Assembly (NCBI RefSeq): GCF_024519315.1
Contig: NZ_JANIIC010000021.1
Coordinates: 62,001-126,000 of the forward strand
Direction: 5' to 3'
Length of the DNA stretch: 64,000 bases
Origin: Streptomyces malaysiensis subsp. samsunensis
Lineage (GTDB): Bacteria; Actinomycetota; Actinomycetes; Streptomycetales; Streptomycetaceae
A program made the position numbers and the translations under genes. Positions 33,701 to 42,600 of the stretch are shown one piece after another (the stretch's first letter is position 1; the number at the start of each line of letters is the position of its first letter). Under the pieces are notes generated by a model, which saw nothing but the letters and a program-made list of their open reading frames with translations, searched no databases and was not told where the DNA came from.

Positions 33701-35176
33701 TCATGCTGCGGGGAGGCGGTTGATGGCGTGGGCGGGGTCCGTGGCCCATAGGTATTGGACGGCGTACGCGCGCCAGGGTCGCCAGCGTGCCGAGTGGCGG
33801 GTGAGGGCGCCGGGCGTGGCGGGCAGCCCCAGTTCGGCGGCGGCGCGGCGCACCCCGAGGTCGGTCGGGAGGAAGGCGTCCGGGTCGCCCAGGGCGCGCA
33901 TCGCGATCACCTCGACGGTCCAGGGGCCGAGCCCCGGCAGCGCGCCCAGGCTCGCGCGGGCGTCGTCCCAGTCGCTGCCGACGCCGAGCGCGACCCGGCC
34001 CCCGGCGAGCGCGCCGACCAGCCCGGTGAGGGTGGTGCGGCGGGTACGGGGCATGGCCAGCTTCTCGGGGTCCAGCCCGGCGAGGGCCTGGGCGGACGGG
34101 AAGAGGTGGGTCAGACCGCCCGCCGGGTCCTCCACCGGCTCGCCGTGCGCCACGACCAGACGCCCCGCGTGGGTGCGGGCGGCCGCCGTGGACACCTGCT
34201 GCCCGAGCACGGCGCGCACCGCGAACTCGTCGGCGTCCACCGCGCGCGGCACCCGCCGCCCCGGTGCCTTGTCGACCAGCGGGGCCAGCTGGAGGTCTGT
34301 ACGCAGCAGGTCGTCCACGGCGGCCGGGTCCGCGTCGAGGTCCAGCAGCCGCCGGCAGCGGCTGATCGCCCCGGCCAGGTCACGGAGGTCGGCGAGGGAG
34401 AGCTGGCAGGCGATGTGGTCCGGCCTCGGGCGCAAAGTGACCACCCCGGGCCCGTACGGCAGCCGCAGCGTGCGCCGGTACGCGCCGTCGCGCCACTCCT
34501 CGACACCGGGGACGGCGGTGGCGGCCAGGTGCCCGAAGAGGTTGTCCGGGCACAGCGGCGCACGGAACGGCAGCCGCAGCGTGAGCGCCCCCGGCACGCT
34601 GGCCCGCGGCCCGCGCCGCGCCCGCTGCCGCAGCTCGGTCGGGGCGAGCGCGAAGATCTCCCGTACGGTCTCGTTGAACGCGCGGACGCTGGCGAACCCG
34701 GCCGCGAAGGCGATGTCCGCCATCGGGAGCTCGCTGGTCTCGATGAGCAGCCGCGCGGTCTGCGCACGCTGCGCCCTGGCGAGCGCGAGCGGGCCCGCGC
34801 CGAGCTCGGCGAGCAGCTGCCGCTCGACCTGCCGGGTGCTGTAGCCGAGCCTGCCCGCCAGGCCAGGCACCCCGTCCCGGTCCACCACTCCGTCGGCGAT
34901 CAGCCGCATCGCCCGCGCGACGAGGTCGGCGCGCTCGTTCCACTGCGGCGATCCGGGGCTGGCGTCCGGACGGCACCGCTTGCAGGCCCGGAACCCGGCC
35001 TGCTGGGCGGCCGCCGCGCTGGGGTAGAACCGCATGTTCTCGGGCTTGGGTCCGACCACCGGACAGCTCGGCCGGCAGTAGATCCCGGTGGTCACGACGG
35101 CGATGAAGAACCACCCGTCGAAGCGGGCGTCCTTCGCCTGTGCGGCGCGGAGGCACCGGTCGGTGTCGGTGTGCAT
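33701..35176 (-). CDS. Ada-AlkA fusion: methylphosphotriester sensor, AraC HTH and 3-methyladenine DNA glycosylase
   Basis: A 491-aa bifunctional regulator and repair enzyme. The N-terminal Ada zinc domain has the four cysteines in Ada spacing: C34 (IYCRPSC, the likely methyl acceptor), C38, C65 and C68 (CKRC). An AraC-type HTH follows (about 85-185, ADIAFAAGFASVRAFNETVRE). The C-terminal AlkA glycosylase (about 195-485) has the helix-hairpin-helix LPGLGPWTVEVIAMRAL and the catalytic Asp in FLPTDLGVR. It excises alkylated purines and, when methylated, should activate its own transcription and that of ogt downstream. ATG at 35176. Confidence 0.93.
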   Translation of the reverse strand: MHTDTDRCLRAAQAKDARFDGWFFIAVVTTGIYCRPSCPVVGPKPENMRFYPSAAAAQQAGFRACKRCRPDASPGSPQWNERADLVARAMRLIADGVVDRDGVPGLAGRLGYSTRQVERQLLAELGAGPLALARAQRAQTARLLIETSELPMADIAFAAGFASVRAFNETVREIFALAPTELRQRARRGPRASVPGALTLRLPFRAPLCPDNLFGHLAATAVPGVEEWRDGAYRRTLRLPYGPGVVTLRPRPDHIACQLSLADLRDLAGAISRCRRLLDLDADPAAVDDLLRTDLQLAPLVDKAPGRRVPRAVDADEFAVRAVLGQQVSTAAARTHAGRLVVAHGEPVEDPAGGLTHLFPSAQALAGLDPEKLAMPRTRRTTLTGLVGALAGGRVALGVGSDWDDARASLGALPGLGPWTVEVIAMRALGDPDAFLPTDLGVRRAAAELGLPATPGALTRHSARWRPWRAYAVQYLWATDPAHAINRLPAA

Positions 35177-35213
35177 GCGTCCAGCATCCGTCAGCGGGGC
35201 GGGTACGTTCTCG

Positions 35214-35762
35214 CGGGAATCCGACATCGACCTTGCCCGGGGAGTGCGCCATGGGCCTCGCCCGGGGAGTCCGACGTCCGCCTCGTCCGGGGAATGCGAC
35301 ATCGACCCCGCCCGGGGAGGCCGCCATCCACTTCGCCCAGGGATTGCGGCATCGACCCCGCCCGGGGAATCCGACGTCCACTCATCCGGGGATTGCGGCA
35401 TCGACCCCGTCCAGGGAATCCGGCATCCACCTCGCCCAGGGACCCCACCATCCGCCTCGCCCGGCGGCGCCCGCCCGCGCCCGCCCAGCGCGACCGCGCC
35501 ACGCCGGCCGCCCCGCGTCCGTCTCGCCCAGGGAGCCCGACGTCCACCCCGCCCAGGGACCCTGCCATCCGCCATACCCGGCGGCGCCCACCCGCACCCG
35601 CCCAGCACGACCGCGCCACGCCGGCCGCCCCGCGTCCATCTCGCCCAGGGACCCCGGCACCCACCTCGCCCAGGGACCCCACCATCCGCCACACCCGGCG
35701 GCGCCCACCCGCACCCGCCCAGCACGACCGCGCCACCTCGCGACACCGCCCCGCGTCCGTCG
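35214..35762. repeat. Nested satellite array: 25 bp x 10, then 117-bp higher-order unit x about 2.8
   Basis: Copies of a 25-bp unit near GGGGAATCCGACATCGACCC plus CGCCC start at 35214, 35239, 35264, 35289, 35314, 35339, 35364, 35388, 35413 and 35438 (one single-base slip). From 35438 the array continues as a 117-bp unit (35438, 35555, 35672), made of two 25-bp-like parts plus a 67-bp segment containing CCCGGCGGCGCCC. The units interleave CATCGACC and CATCCACC variants. It fills the gap upstream of ada-alkA and of the conflict-type cassette. Confidence 0.88.
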
Positions 35763-35803
35763 TTCCGGCGGTGTTTGGTGCGAAGGGGCAGACCGGGGGC
35801 CTG

Positions 35804-36241
35804 ATGATCGGCATGATGAGGAATGTGACGGAACACCGTGAGATACCCCTGGCGAACGGCACGACCGTACGGCTGGAACTGGCCCCCGTGGGGGAGCCCT
35901 CCCCCGAGGACGCCTACGGCGGCGTGGGGGGCGTGACCCCGGTGGGGCGCAGGGCGCGGGCCGCGGCCACGCTCGCCAACGCCGGTCTGGGCGTCATCCT
36001 CGAAGGGCTTGGGTCGGTACTCCAGGAGGTGCACGACGCCGTCCGCTCGACTCCTCATCCGCCCGAGGAGTTCACCGTGCAGTTCGGGGTGCAGGTCGGC
36101 CAGGACCTCAAACTCGGCATCGTGGGCGCCAACGGCAATGCCAACTTGACCATTTCGGCCACCTGGAGGCCCTCGGCGGAATCCGGGCCGACGGTGCCGA
36201 CGGTGCCGCCGCGGCCGTCCCACTCCAGCCCCACGGCCTGA
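35804..36241 (+). CDS. CU044_2847 family / trypsin-co-occurring domain 1 (Trypco1) protein
   Basis: A small protein (145 aa from ATG 35804; in-frame ATG 35813, ATG 35816 and GTG 35825 are alternatives). The core TEHREIPLANGTTVRLELAPV, the helix with LEGLGSVLQEVHDAV, and PEEFTVQFGVQVGQDLKLGIVGANGNANLTISATW match the Trypco1 pattern: an N-terminal beta hairpin, a helix, then a VxFGVxV..xG..LIV strand pair. These domains are found beside trypsin-like proteases in actinobacterial conflict systems and are thought to be regulatory or adaptor modules. Only 4 bp separates it from the trypsin gene, so coupling is near certain. Proline-rich C-terminus. Confidence 0.82.
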   Translation: MIGMMRNVTEHREIPLANGTTVRLELAPVGEPSPEDAYGGVGGVTPVGRRARAAATLANAGLGVILEGLGSVLQEVHDAVRSTPHPPEEFTVQFGVQVGQDLKLGIVGANGNANLTISATWRPSAESGPTVPTVPPRPSHSSPTA

Positions 36242-36245
36242 GCCC

Positions 36246-38459
36246 ATGGGGTGGTTCCACGCGCACGGGTCCTCGTCGCGGCCCGCGGTGTCCATTCTCG
36301 CCAAGGCCGACGGAAGACCGGCGGGCGCGGGCGTCCTGCTGCCCCGCCGCCACCTGCTGACCTGCGCCCATGTGGTCAACAGCGCCCTCGGAAAGGACAT
36401 GCTGGCCCCGGATCACCCGGGCCCGATCGCCGTTTCCATACGGCTGCACACACCGGAGCACACCGTAGAGGCCGATGCCGAGCTGACGGTCTGGATACCG
36501 CCGCGGACCGACGACGGCGGCCTGGGCGCCTTCGAGTGGAACGGCGACCTCGCCGTACTGCGGCTGACCGGGGCCCTGCCGACCGCGGTCGAACCGCCGC
36601 GCTGGCACCCGATGGCCGAGCGCCAGCTCGTACGGGCCTGGCACGGCAGCGGTGAGCCCGGAGTCTTCGCCGATGCCGAAGTGAGCGAATGCGACGGGCG
36701 GTTCGGCTACTTCGACGGGGCCGAACGCACCCTGGACATCGAACCCGCCTACAGCGGTGGCCCGTTGTGGTCCAACGAGGAGAGCGCCGTCGTCGGGCTC
36801 GTGACGGCGAAGCTCCGCGTCCGGGGAACGCTGCGCCGCGCGTGGGGGATTCCCTGGCAGCGCGTCACACGCGAGCTGGACGACGCCGGGGCGGGCCATC
36901 TGCTGCCCCGGCAGCCCGCGGAGGACATACGCGACCACCCGGCCTACGGGGAGCTCGTCGCCCTGCTGGACGGGCCGCTGGCGCTGTCCGAGGGCTGGAC
37001 TCGCTGCTGCCGGACGGTCGCCCGGCAGTGCGGCCTCGGCCATCGCGCCGACGGTCTGCCCTCGGCCGACGAGTTCGCCCATCTGCTGCTCACCCGGGCG
37101 CGAGCCCTGCCCGCGCTGGTCGAGGCGGTACGCGGCACGGCGGGCCCGGTGGCCGACGACCTCCTCGCCGTAGGACGCCGTCACGGGCTGCCCAAGCTGC
37201 TCTCGCCGGGCGAGCACGAGCGGCTGCTGGTCCAGCTGCGCGCCCTGTCCGCGACCGCGGCGGCCGGTGTCCCCGGGGCCGTAAGGGCGGCACTGCCGCT
37301 GGCGGCGCTGCCCACGGCGCTGCTCACCGGAGGGGACGGCGGCCACGGCTGTGACGGCGGGGTGGGCGGTCACGGCCGCCATGACGTCAACGGCGGGCAG
37401 CACGGCGAGCGGTTCGAGGCGCTCATCGCCCACCTGGAAGGGCTGCACGGGGACAGCTCGCCGGCCGACGACGGCGCCATGGCCGTGCCGGGGCTGCTGC
37501 GGGCCGTGGAGTTCGTGGCCGCGGGATGCTGTCCGGCGGACCAGGGCGCCGCGCTGCGGCGGTGGAACGCGGCGGTCGCCCGTCGCCTCGGCGTCCATGA
37601 CGCCGCCCTGATGGACCGTCGCCACGACGCCGGGCAGTGGGCCCGGAGCGCCTCCCGGGGCGCCGCGCCCCGGGTGGTGGCGAAGCTGGACCCCTGCGGG
37701 CCCGCATCGGGCGGCGGCACGACGACGGCGGCGCGCGAGGAGCCCGAGCGCTATCGGCTGCGGCTGTGGTGCGACGACGGGGACGGGCTGCGCCAGATGT
37801 CGGACGACAGCGAACGGCCGCGTGGCGCCGAGGAGGTGGCCCAGGAGATCTTCGCCGCCGTGGGCTCGCTCCGTCGGCCCGACCCCTCGGGGCCGCGGCC
37901 CGTCATCGAGCTGATCGTGGACCGGGACGCCCTGGAGGTGCCCGTGGACCGCTGGAAGGCCGCGGGGCCGGGGGCGGTGCTCCCCATCCGGCTCGGCACC
38001 CCGTACCCCCTGGTCGTCAACTGCCCCGAGCTGCGCGAGCTGAACGGCGGCACGATGCTGGACCAGTGGCGGGAGCGCTGGACCCGGCTGGACGCCGAGG
38101 AGCCCCTGCACATCGACGACGCCACGGCCCCCGACCCCGAGGCGGTGTGCGGTCTGGTCATGGAGCGGCTCACCGCCCGGGTCACCATCGATGTGGCGGC
38201 CCACCGGCGCACCGGTGTGGTGCAGATGTGTCTCGCCGCGGGCGTTCCGGTGGTGCTGTGGGACCGCAGCGGGGAGCCGGAGTCCCCGGCGGTGCGCCAC
38301 GCGGCGGGGATGAACGCCCGTGAACTGCCGGAAGCGGTACGGATCTACCGCACGAAGACCATGCAGAGGCCCGAGGAGTACACCGGGCGGCCGGTGCTCG
38401 CCTGGGCCGACGCCGGGCGGGCGCTGCCCCGGCTGGACCTCGCGGATCCCACGGAGTGA
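36246..38459 (+). CDS. Trypsin-like serine protease fused to a VMAP-C domain
   Basis: A 737-aa intracellular protein without signal peptide. The N-terminal trypsin domain (about 10-210) has a full triad: His42 in LLTCAHVV, Asp101 in NGDLAVLRL and Ser170 in AYSGGPLW. The middle (about 225-470) is helical and Ala/Leu-rich. The C-terminus (about 500-730) carries a VMAP-C-like region: RPVIELIVDRDALEVPVD, YPLVVNCPEL, MLDQWRERW and GVPVVLWDR. In vWA-MoxR-VMAP ternary systems, predicted by comparative genomics, such proteins are the effector arm, activated when the MoxR/vWA pair senses an invader. Trypsin assignment is firm; VMAP-C is by pattern. A His/Gly-rich stretch lies near residue 370. Confidence 0.82.
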   Translation: MGWFHAHGSSSRPAVSILAKADGRPAGAGVLLPRRHLLTCAHVVNSALGKDMLAPDHPGPIAVSIRLHTPEHTVEADAELTVWIPPRTDDGGLGAFEWNGDLAVLRLTGALPTAVEPPRWHPMAERQLVRAWHGSGEPGVFADAEVSECDGRFGYFDGAERTLDIEPAYSGGPLWSNEESAVVGLVTAKLRVRGTLRRAWGIPWQRVTRELDDAGAGHLLPRQPAEDIRDHPAYGELVALLDGPLALSEGWTRCCRTVARQCGLGHRADGLPSADEFAHLLLTRARALPALVEAVRGTAGPVADDLLAVGRRHGLPKLLSPGEHERLLVQLRALSATAAAGVPGAVRAALPLAALPTALLTGGDGGHGCDGGVGGHGRHDVNGGQHGERFEALIAHLEGLHGDSSPADDGAMAVPGLLRAVEFVAAGCCPADQGAALRRWNAAVARRLGVHDAALMDRRHDAGQWARSASRGAAPRVVAKLDPCGPASGGGTTTAAREEPERYRLRLWCDDGDGLRQMSDDSERPRGAEEVAQEIFAAVGSLRRPDPSGPRPVIELIVDRDALEVPVDRWKAAGPGAVLPIRLGTPYPLVVNCPELRELNGGTMLDQWRERWTRLDAEEPLHIDDATAPDPEAVCGLVMERLTARVTIDVAAHRRTGVVQMCLAAGVPVVLWDRSGEPESPAVRHAAGMNARELPEAVRIYRTKTMQRPEEYTGRPVLAWADAGRALPRLDLADPTE

Positions 38460-38560
38460 CGGTGAGACGCGATGGCGGTGAGACGCGATGACGGCGGGAC
38501 GCGGGGAGGGCGACGCGTGGGGAGAGTGAGGCGTGGTGACGGGACGTCAGGAGGCGTGCG

Positions 38561-39670
38561 ATGTCCGCTGAGGCGGACCGAGAGGGAGGTTCCCCGATGA
38601 ATCCACCGGAGCGGGACGACTGGCGGCTGTTCCGGGGAGACGGCGTGCCCCGGCATATGGAGATGCCACCCGCCCCGCCGTGGCGCCGCTTCGGCGGCGG
38701 GGAGCGGCCATCTCCCGAAGGGGAGCGGCCATCCCCGGAGGGGGAGCAGCCATCTCCCGAGGGGGAGCGGGCCGCCCCCGGCGAGGAACGGGCCGCCCCC
38801 GGCGGGGAGCAGGCGCCGCCCGCTTCCGGCCGGTCGCGCCCGGCGCCGTATCTCATCGCGCCCGAACACGCGGACGTGGTCAACGCCGCCCTCCATCTGC
38901 GGCGTCCACTGCTCGTCACCGGCAGCCCGGGGACCGGCAAGTCCTCGCTCGCGCGGGCGATCGCGCATGAGCTGGATCTGGGCGAGGTGCTGCGCTGGCC
39001 GGTCAACAGCCGTTCCACCGTGCAGGACGCGCTCTACCGCTACGACGCGATCGGGCGACTGCGCGAGACGGCCCTGCGGCGCGACCGCGACGAGGCCGAG
39101 CCCGACATCGGCAGCTTCGTACGGCTCGGGCCGCTGGGCACCGCGCTGGTGCCGGGCGAACGCCCCCGGGCGCTGCTCGTCGACGAGCTCGACAAGGGCG
39201 ATGTCGACCTGCCGAACGACCTGCTGACCGTCTTCGAGGAGGGCGAGTTCGAGATCCCCGAGCTGGCCCGGCTGCCGGAGGACCAGTCGGTGGTGGAGGT
39301 GCTCACCGAGCGGCCGGGCGAACGGGCCACGGTCCGGCGGGGCCGGCTGGTGTGCGACGAGTTCCCGGTCGTGGTGATCACCAGCAACGGCGAACGCGAC
39401 TTCCCGCCCGCCTTCCTCCGCCGCTGCGTACGTCTTGAGCTGCCCACCCCCGACGAGGGGCGGCTGCGGGCGATCGTCACCGCGCATCTGGGAGACGACG
39501 CGCTGGAGGAGGTCGATCAACTGCTGGACACCTTCCTCCGTCGGCGCGCGGCGCGTGAGCTGGCGACCGACCAGCTGCTGAACGCCGTGTTCCTACGGGC
39601 GGGCGGCATGGACGTGACGGCGGAGGGGCTGCTGGAAGCGGTGCTGCACCGGCTCGGCGGGGCGGTGTGA
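38561..39670 (+). CDS. MoxR-type AAA ATPase with repetitive N-terminal linker
   Basis: A 369-aa AAA motor. Walker A is GSPGTGKSS (about 121-129), Walker B is ALLVDELDK (about 204-212), sensor 1 is VVITSNGERDFP and the arginine finger is in FLRRC (about 286); all look intact. Residues 45-90 are six copies of a 7-residue repeat (GERPSPE, GEQPSPE, GERAAPG) encoded by 21-bp repeats. The ATG at 38561 has AGGAGG with a 6-nt spacer. MoxR ATPases remodel or chaperone vWA-containing partners; the vWA-like domain of the next gene, 3 bp away, is the obvious partner. Confidence 0.9.
   Translation: MSAEADREGGSPMNPPERDDWRLFRGDGVPRHMEMPPAPPWRRFGGGERPSPEGERPSPEGEQPSPEGERAAPGEERAAPGGEQAPPASGRSRPAPYLIAPEHADVVNAALHLRRPLLVTGSPGTGKSSLARAIAHELDLGEVLRWPVNSRSTVQDALYRYDAIGRLRETALRRDRDEAEPDIGSFVRLGPLGTALVPGERPRALLVDELDKGDVDLPNDLLTVFEEGEFEIPELARLPEDQSVVEVLTERPGERATVRRGRLVCDEFPVVVITSNGERDFPPAFLRRCVRLELPTPDEGRLRAIVTAHLGDDALEEVDQLLDTFLRRRAARELATDQLLNAVFLRAGGMDVTAEGLLEAVLHRLGGAV
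38699..38824. repeat. 6 x 21-bp in-frame tandem repeat in the MoxR gene
   Basis: Units start at 38699, 38720, 38741 and 38762, then two more diverged copies; the first reads GGGGAGCGGCCATCTCCCGA plus A. In-frame, encoding GERPSPE-like heptapeptides between a short N-terminal segment and the AAA domain. Confidence 0.9.
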
Positions 39671-39673
39671 CAC

Positions 39674-42600
39674 ATGGTGGGGGGCGGCACCGGGCGGTTG
39701 GGACGGCTTGACGAGGCGATGGCGATCCTCACCGCCGGCGGTCTCGAACTGTCCAGGGAGGAGCTGCTCGACGCGCTCTGGCTGGCCGGGCGGCTGCCCG
39801 AGGACGGCCCGGAGCGGGCGCCTCTGGCCCGCGCGGTGGCCCGCGGCGGAACGGCACTGCCCGCCACGCGCCCCGAGCCCGCCCGCCCCGCCGCCACGGC
39901 CTCAACGGCCGCACCCGTACAGCAAACCGAACAGCGGTCCGCCCAGCCGACCGCCCTGCCGTCCGAGCCCGCCCGTACGCCGCGGGCCAACGGCTCCGTA
40001 CTCGGTGCCCAGCCGTCCGCCCCCGCGAAGCGGCAGCCGGACGGTCCGCGGGACCAGCGCCACGGCCTGACCCCTCCCCGCGACGATCGCCAACTGCGCG
40101 GTCTGTACGGCGGAAGCCAGGGGTCCGGTGCGGGCGGTGCGGAGGACGCGGCCGCCGACGCGCGGCGCGCGCTGCCGCTGCGCGTGCCCGAGGACAAGGC
40201 GCTGCACCAGGAGCTGTCCATCGGCCGCGCCCTGCGCCCGCTCAAACAGCACCGCCCCAATCCGCTCAGGCGGGAGTTCGACGAGGCCGCCACCGCCACG
40301 GCGCTCGCCGAGACCGGACTGCCGGACGTGGTGACCCGCCCCGCCCGCGAACGCTGGCTCGATCTCGCGCTCGTCATCGACGACGGGATGTCGATGCTGC
40401 TGTGGCGGCGGCTCGCCGTCGAGCTGCGCACCGTGCTCCAGCGCTCGGGCGCCTTCCGCGTCGTCCGGGTGCTGGGCCTGCGCACGCGCGGCGGCGACGC
40501 ACCCGCGCTGCGCGCCCGGCCCTACGCCCCGGACGCTCCCCTGCTGCCCACGACGGCGCTGTCCGACCCGTCCGGGCACACGCTGGTGCTCGTGGTGAGC
40601 GACGGGGTGGGGGCCGCATGGCGCGACGGGCGGATGGGCCAGGTGCTGGCGCGCTGGGCGGGGGTCGGCCCCACGGCGGTGGTGCACGCGCTGCCGCCCC
40701 GGCTGTGGGAGGGGTCCGGGATCCGGGCGCGGCGCTGGCAGGTGCGGACCCGTAGACCGGGCTCGGCCAATACGGACTGGACGGTCGCGGACCCGGTGCT
40801 GCCCGCCGCCCTGGCGCGGTTCGAGGGGGTGCCGGTGCCGGTGCTGGAACCGGACGCCGGACCGCTGGCCGACTGGGCCCGGCTGATCGCCTCCGCGAGC
40901 GGTACGGCCGTCCTGCCGCTGCTCGACCCGGGGCGCGGCGGCCCCCGCCCCGCCCTGGCCGCCGCCCCGGGCCCGGCCGATGAGGTGGGCCGTGTCCAGC
41001 GCTTCCGGGACGCGGCGTCCCCGGAGGCGTACCGGCTGGCCGCCCATATGGCCGCCGTGGCCCCGCTGCCGGTGCCGGTGATGCGGATGGTGCAGAAGGC
41101 GGTGGACGGCCGGACCGACACCGGTCGTCTGGCCGAGGTGTTCCTGGGCGGGCTGATGCTGCCCGTCGAACCGCCCGCCTCGGCGGGGCAGGACCCGCTG
41201 CCGCCCGAGCACCGGCCCTTCACCTTCACCGACGCGGCCCAGCGGGCGCTGCTGGGCGCGGTGCCGCTGGCGGAGCTGGTCTCGACCAGTCGGCTGATCG
41301 GCCGTCGTCTTGAGCAACTGGCGGGCCGCTCACCGGACTTCCCGGCCTGGCTGGCCGACCCCGGCGGCAGCGACCGGCTACCGGCAGACGCCCGGCCCTT
41401 CAGCGCGGTGGAGCGACGGCTGGCGGCCCGGCTGGGGGCTCCGCCTCGGCCGTCGGTGTTCACGACGCCGACGGCGGCGGTGCGGTGGCGCCGTCTGGAA
41501 CCCGGCGATCCGCACACGCTGGGTCCGTACCGGCTGACGATGGCCGGACCACCGGGAGCGCGGCTCACTCCGTATCTCGGCCAGGACGCCTACGACGCAG
41601 AGGCCGTCCTCCAGACCGCCCGCCATGCGCGGGGAGAGGCCGCCGCCGCACTGCTGGACGTGCAGGCGGAGGCGCTGCGCCGGATGGACGGCCGCTATGC
41701 CCGCCGTCTGCTGCGCGAGGGGCTGACCGACGACGTTCCGTGGATCGCGGAAGAAGCCTTCATCGGGGAACGGCTGGACTACGTCCTGCGCGGCTACGCC
41801 GAGCAGTGGGAGGACCGGCCGGACGACGCCCTCCTCGCCGGCCCCGAACGCTGGGACGGGCATACCGCCCTCGCGCTCGCCCGCAAGGTCGCGGACGCGG
41901 TGCGGACGTCCGAGGACGCGGGGGTGGTCCACGGCGACCTCAGCGTCAGCACCGTGCACATCGCCGGTGAGGACATCCTCCTGACCGGCTGGTCATCGGC
42001 CGCCATCGACGGGACGCCGTCCCCGGCGTCCGCCGGTGGCCGCCCACCGGCCCCCGAGGACAACGTCAAGGCGCTGGGGGACATCCTGCTGTGCCTCGGC
42101 GGCGGGGCACAGGCGCGTCGGCCCGCCCCTGGTCTCTACTTCATGCCGCGCTGGAGCAGCGCCGTCTGGGAGCCGCTCCGCGCCGTGGTGATGGCGTGCC
42201 GGGAGAATCCCCGCCGCCACACCGCGTACGGGATCTGGGAACTCCTTATGGACTTCCGGCCGGACGCCGCGCCGCCGCGGACCCGCGCCGAGCAGCCCTC
42301 GCCCCGCGCCCGCCGCCCCCTATTCCGTCCCGGGGGCCCCCTCGCTTGCTCGCGGTGCGGCAACCCACTGGAACCGGACAACCACTTCTGCGACGGGTGC
42401 GGGGTGGATCTGTACAGCTCTCCGCCGGTGTCGGCGCCGCCCGGCTCCGCTCGCGCTCCCCGCACGGAGCCGGGGAGCGCTCTGCCGTCGGTCGACGGGT
42501 ATCGGGCCTACCGCAGGCTGGGCGGCAGCCAGGGGCGGGACGTCTATCTGGCCCGTCGGCCGGGCGCGCAGCGCGAAGTGGTGATACGCATGGCCCCGGG

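Noticed and set aside
33329..35762. Regularly spaced repeats that could be taken for CRISPR arrays
   Set aside because: Units are contiguous with no unique spacers, unit lengths are 25, 58 and 117 bp, and no cas genes are present.
33755..35803. Plus-strand frame running in front of the Trypco1 gene as one 828-codon protein
   Set aside because: The first part is antisense to ada-alkA and the second crosses a satellite array; only the last 140 or so codons look like a real protein.
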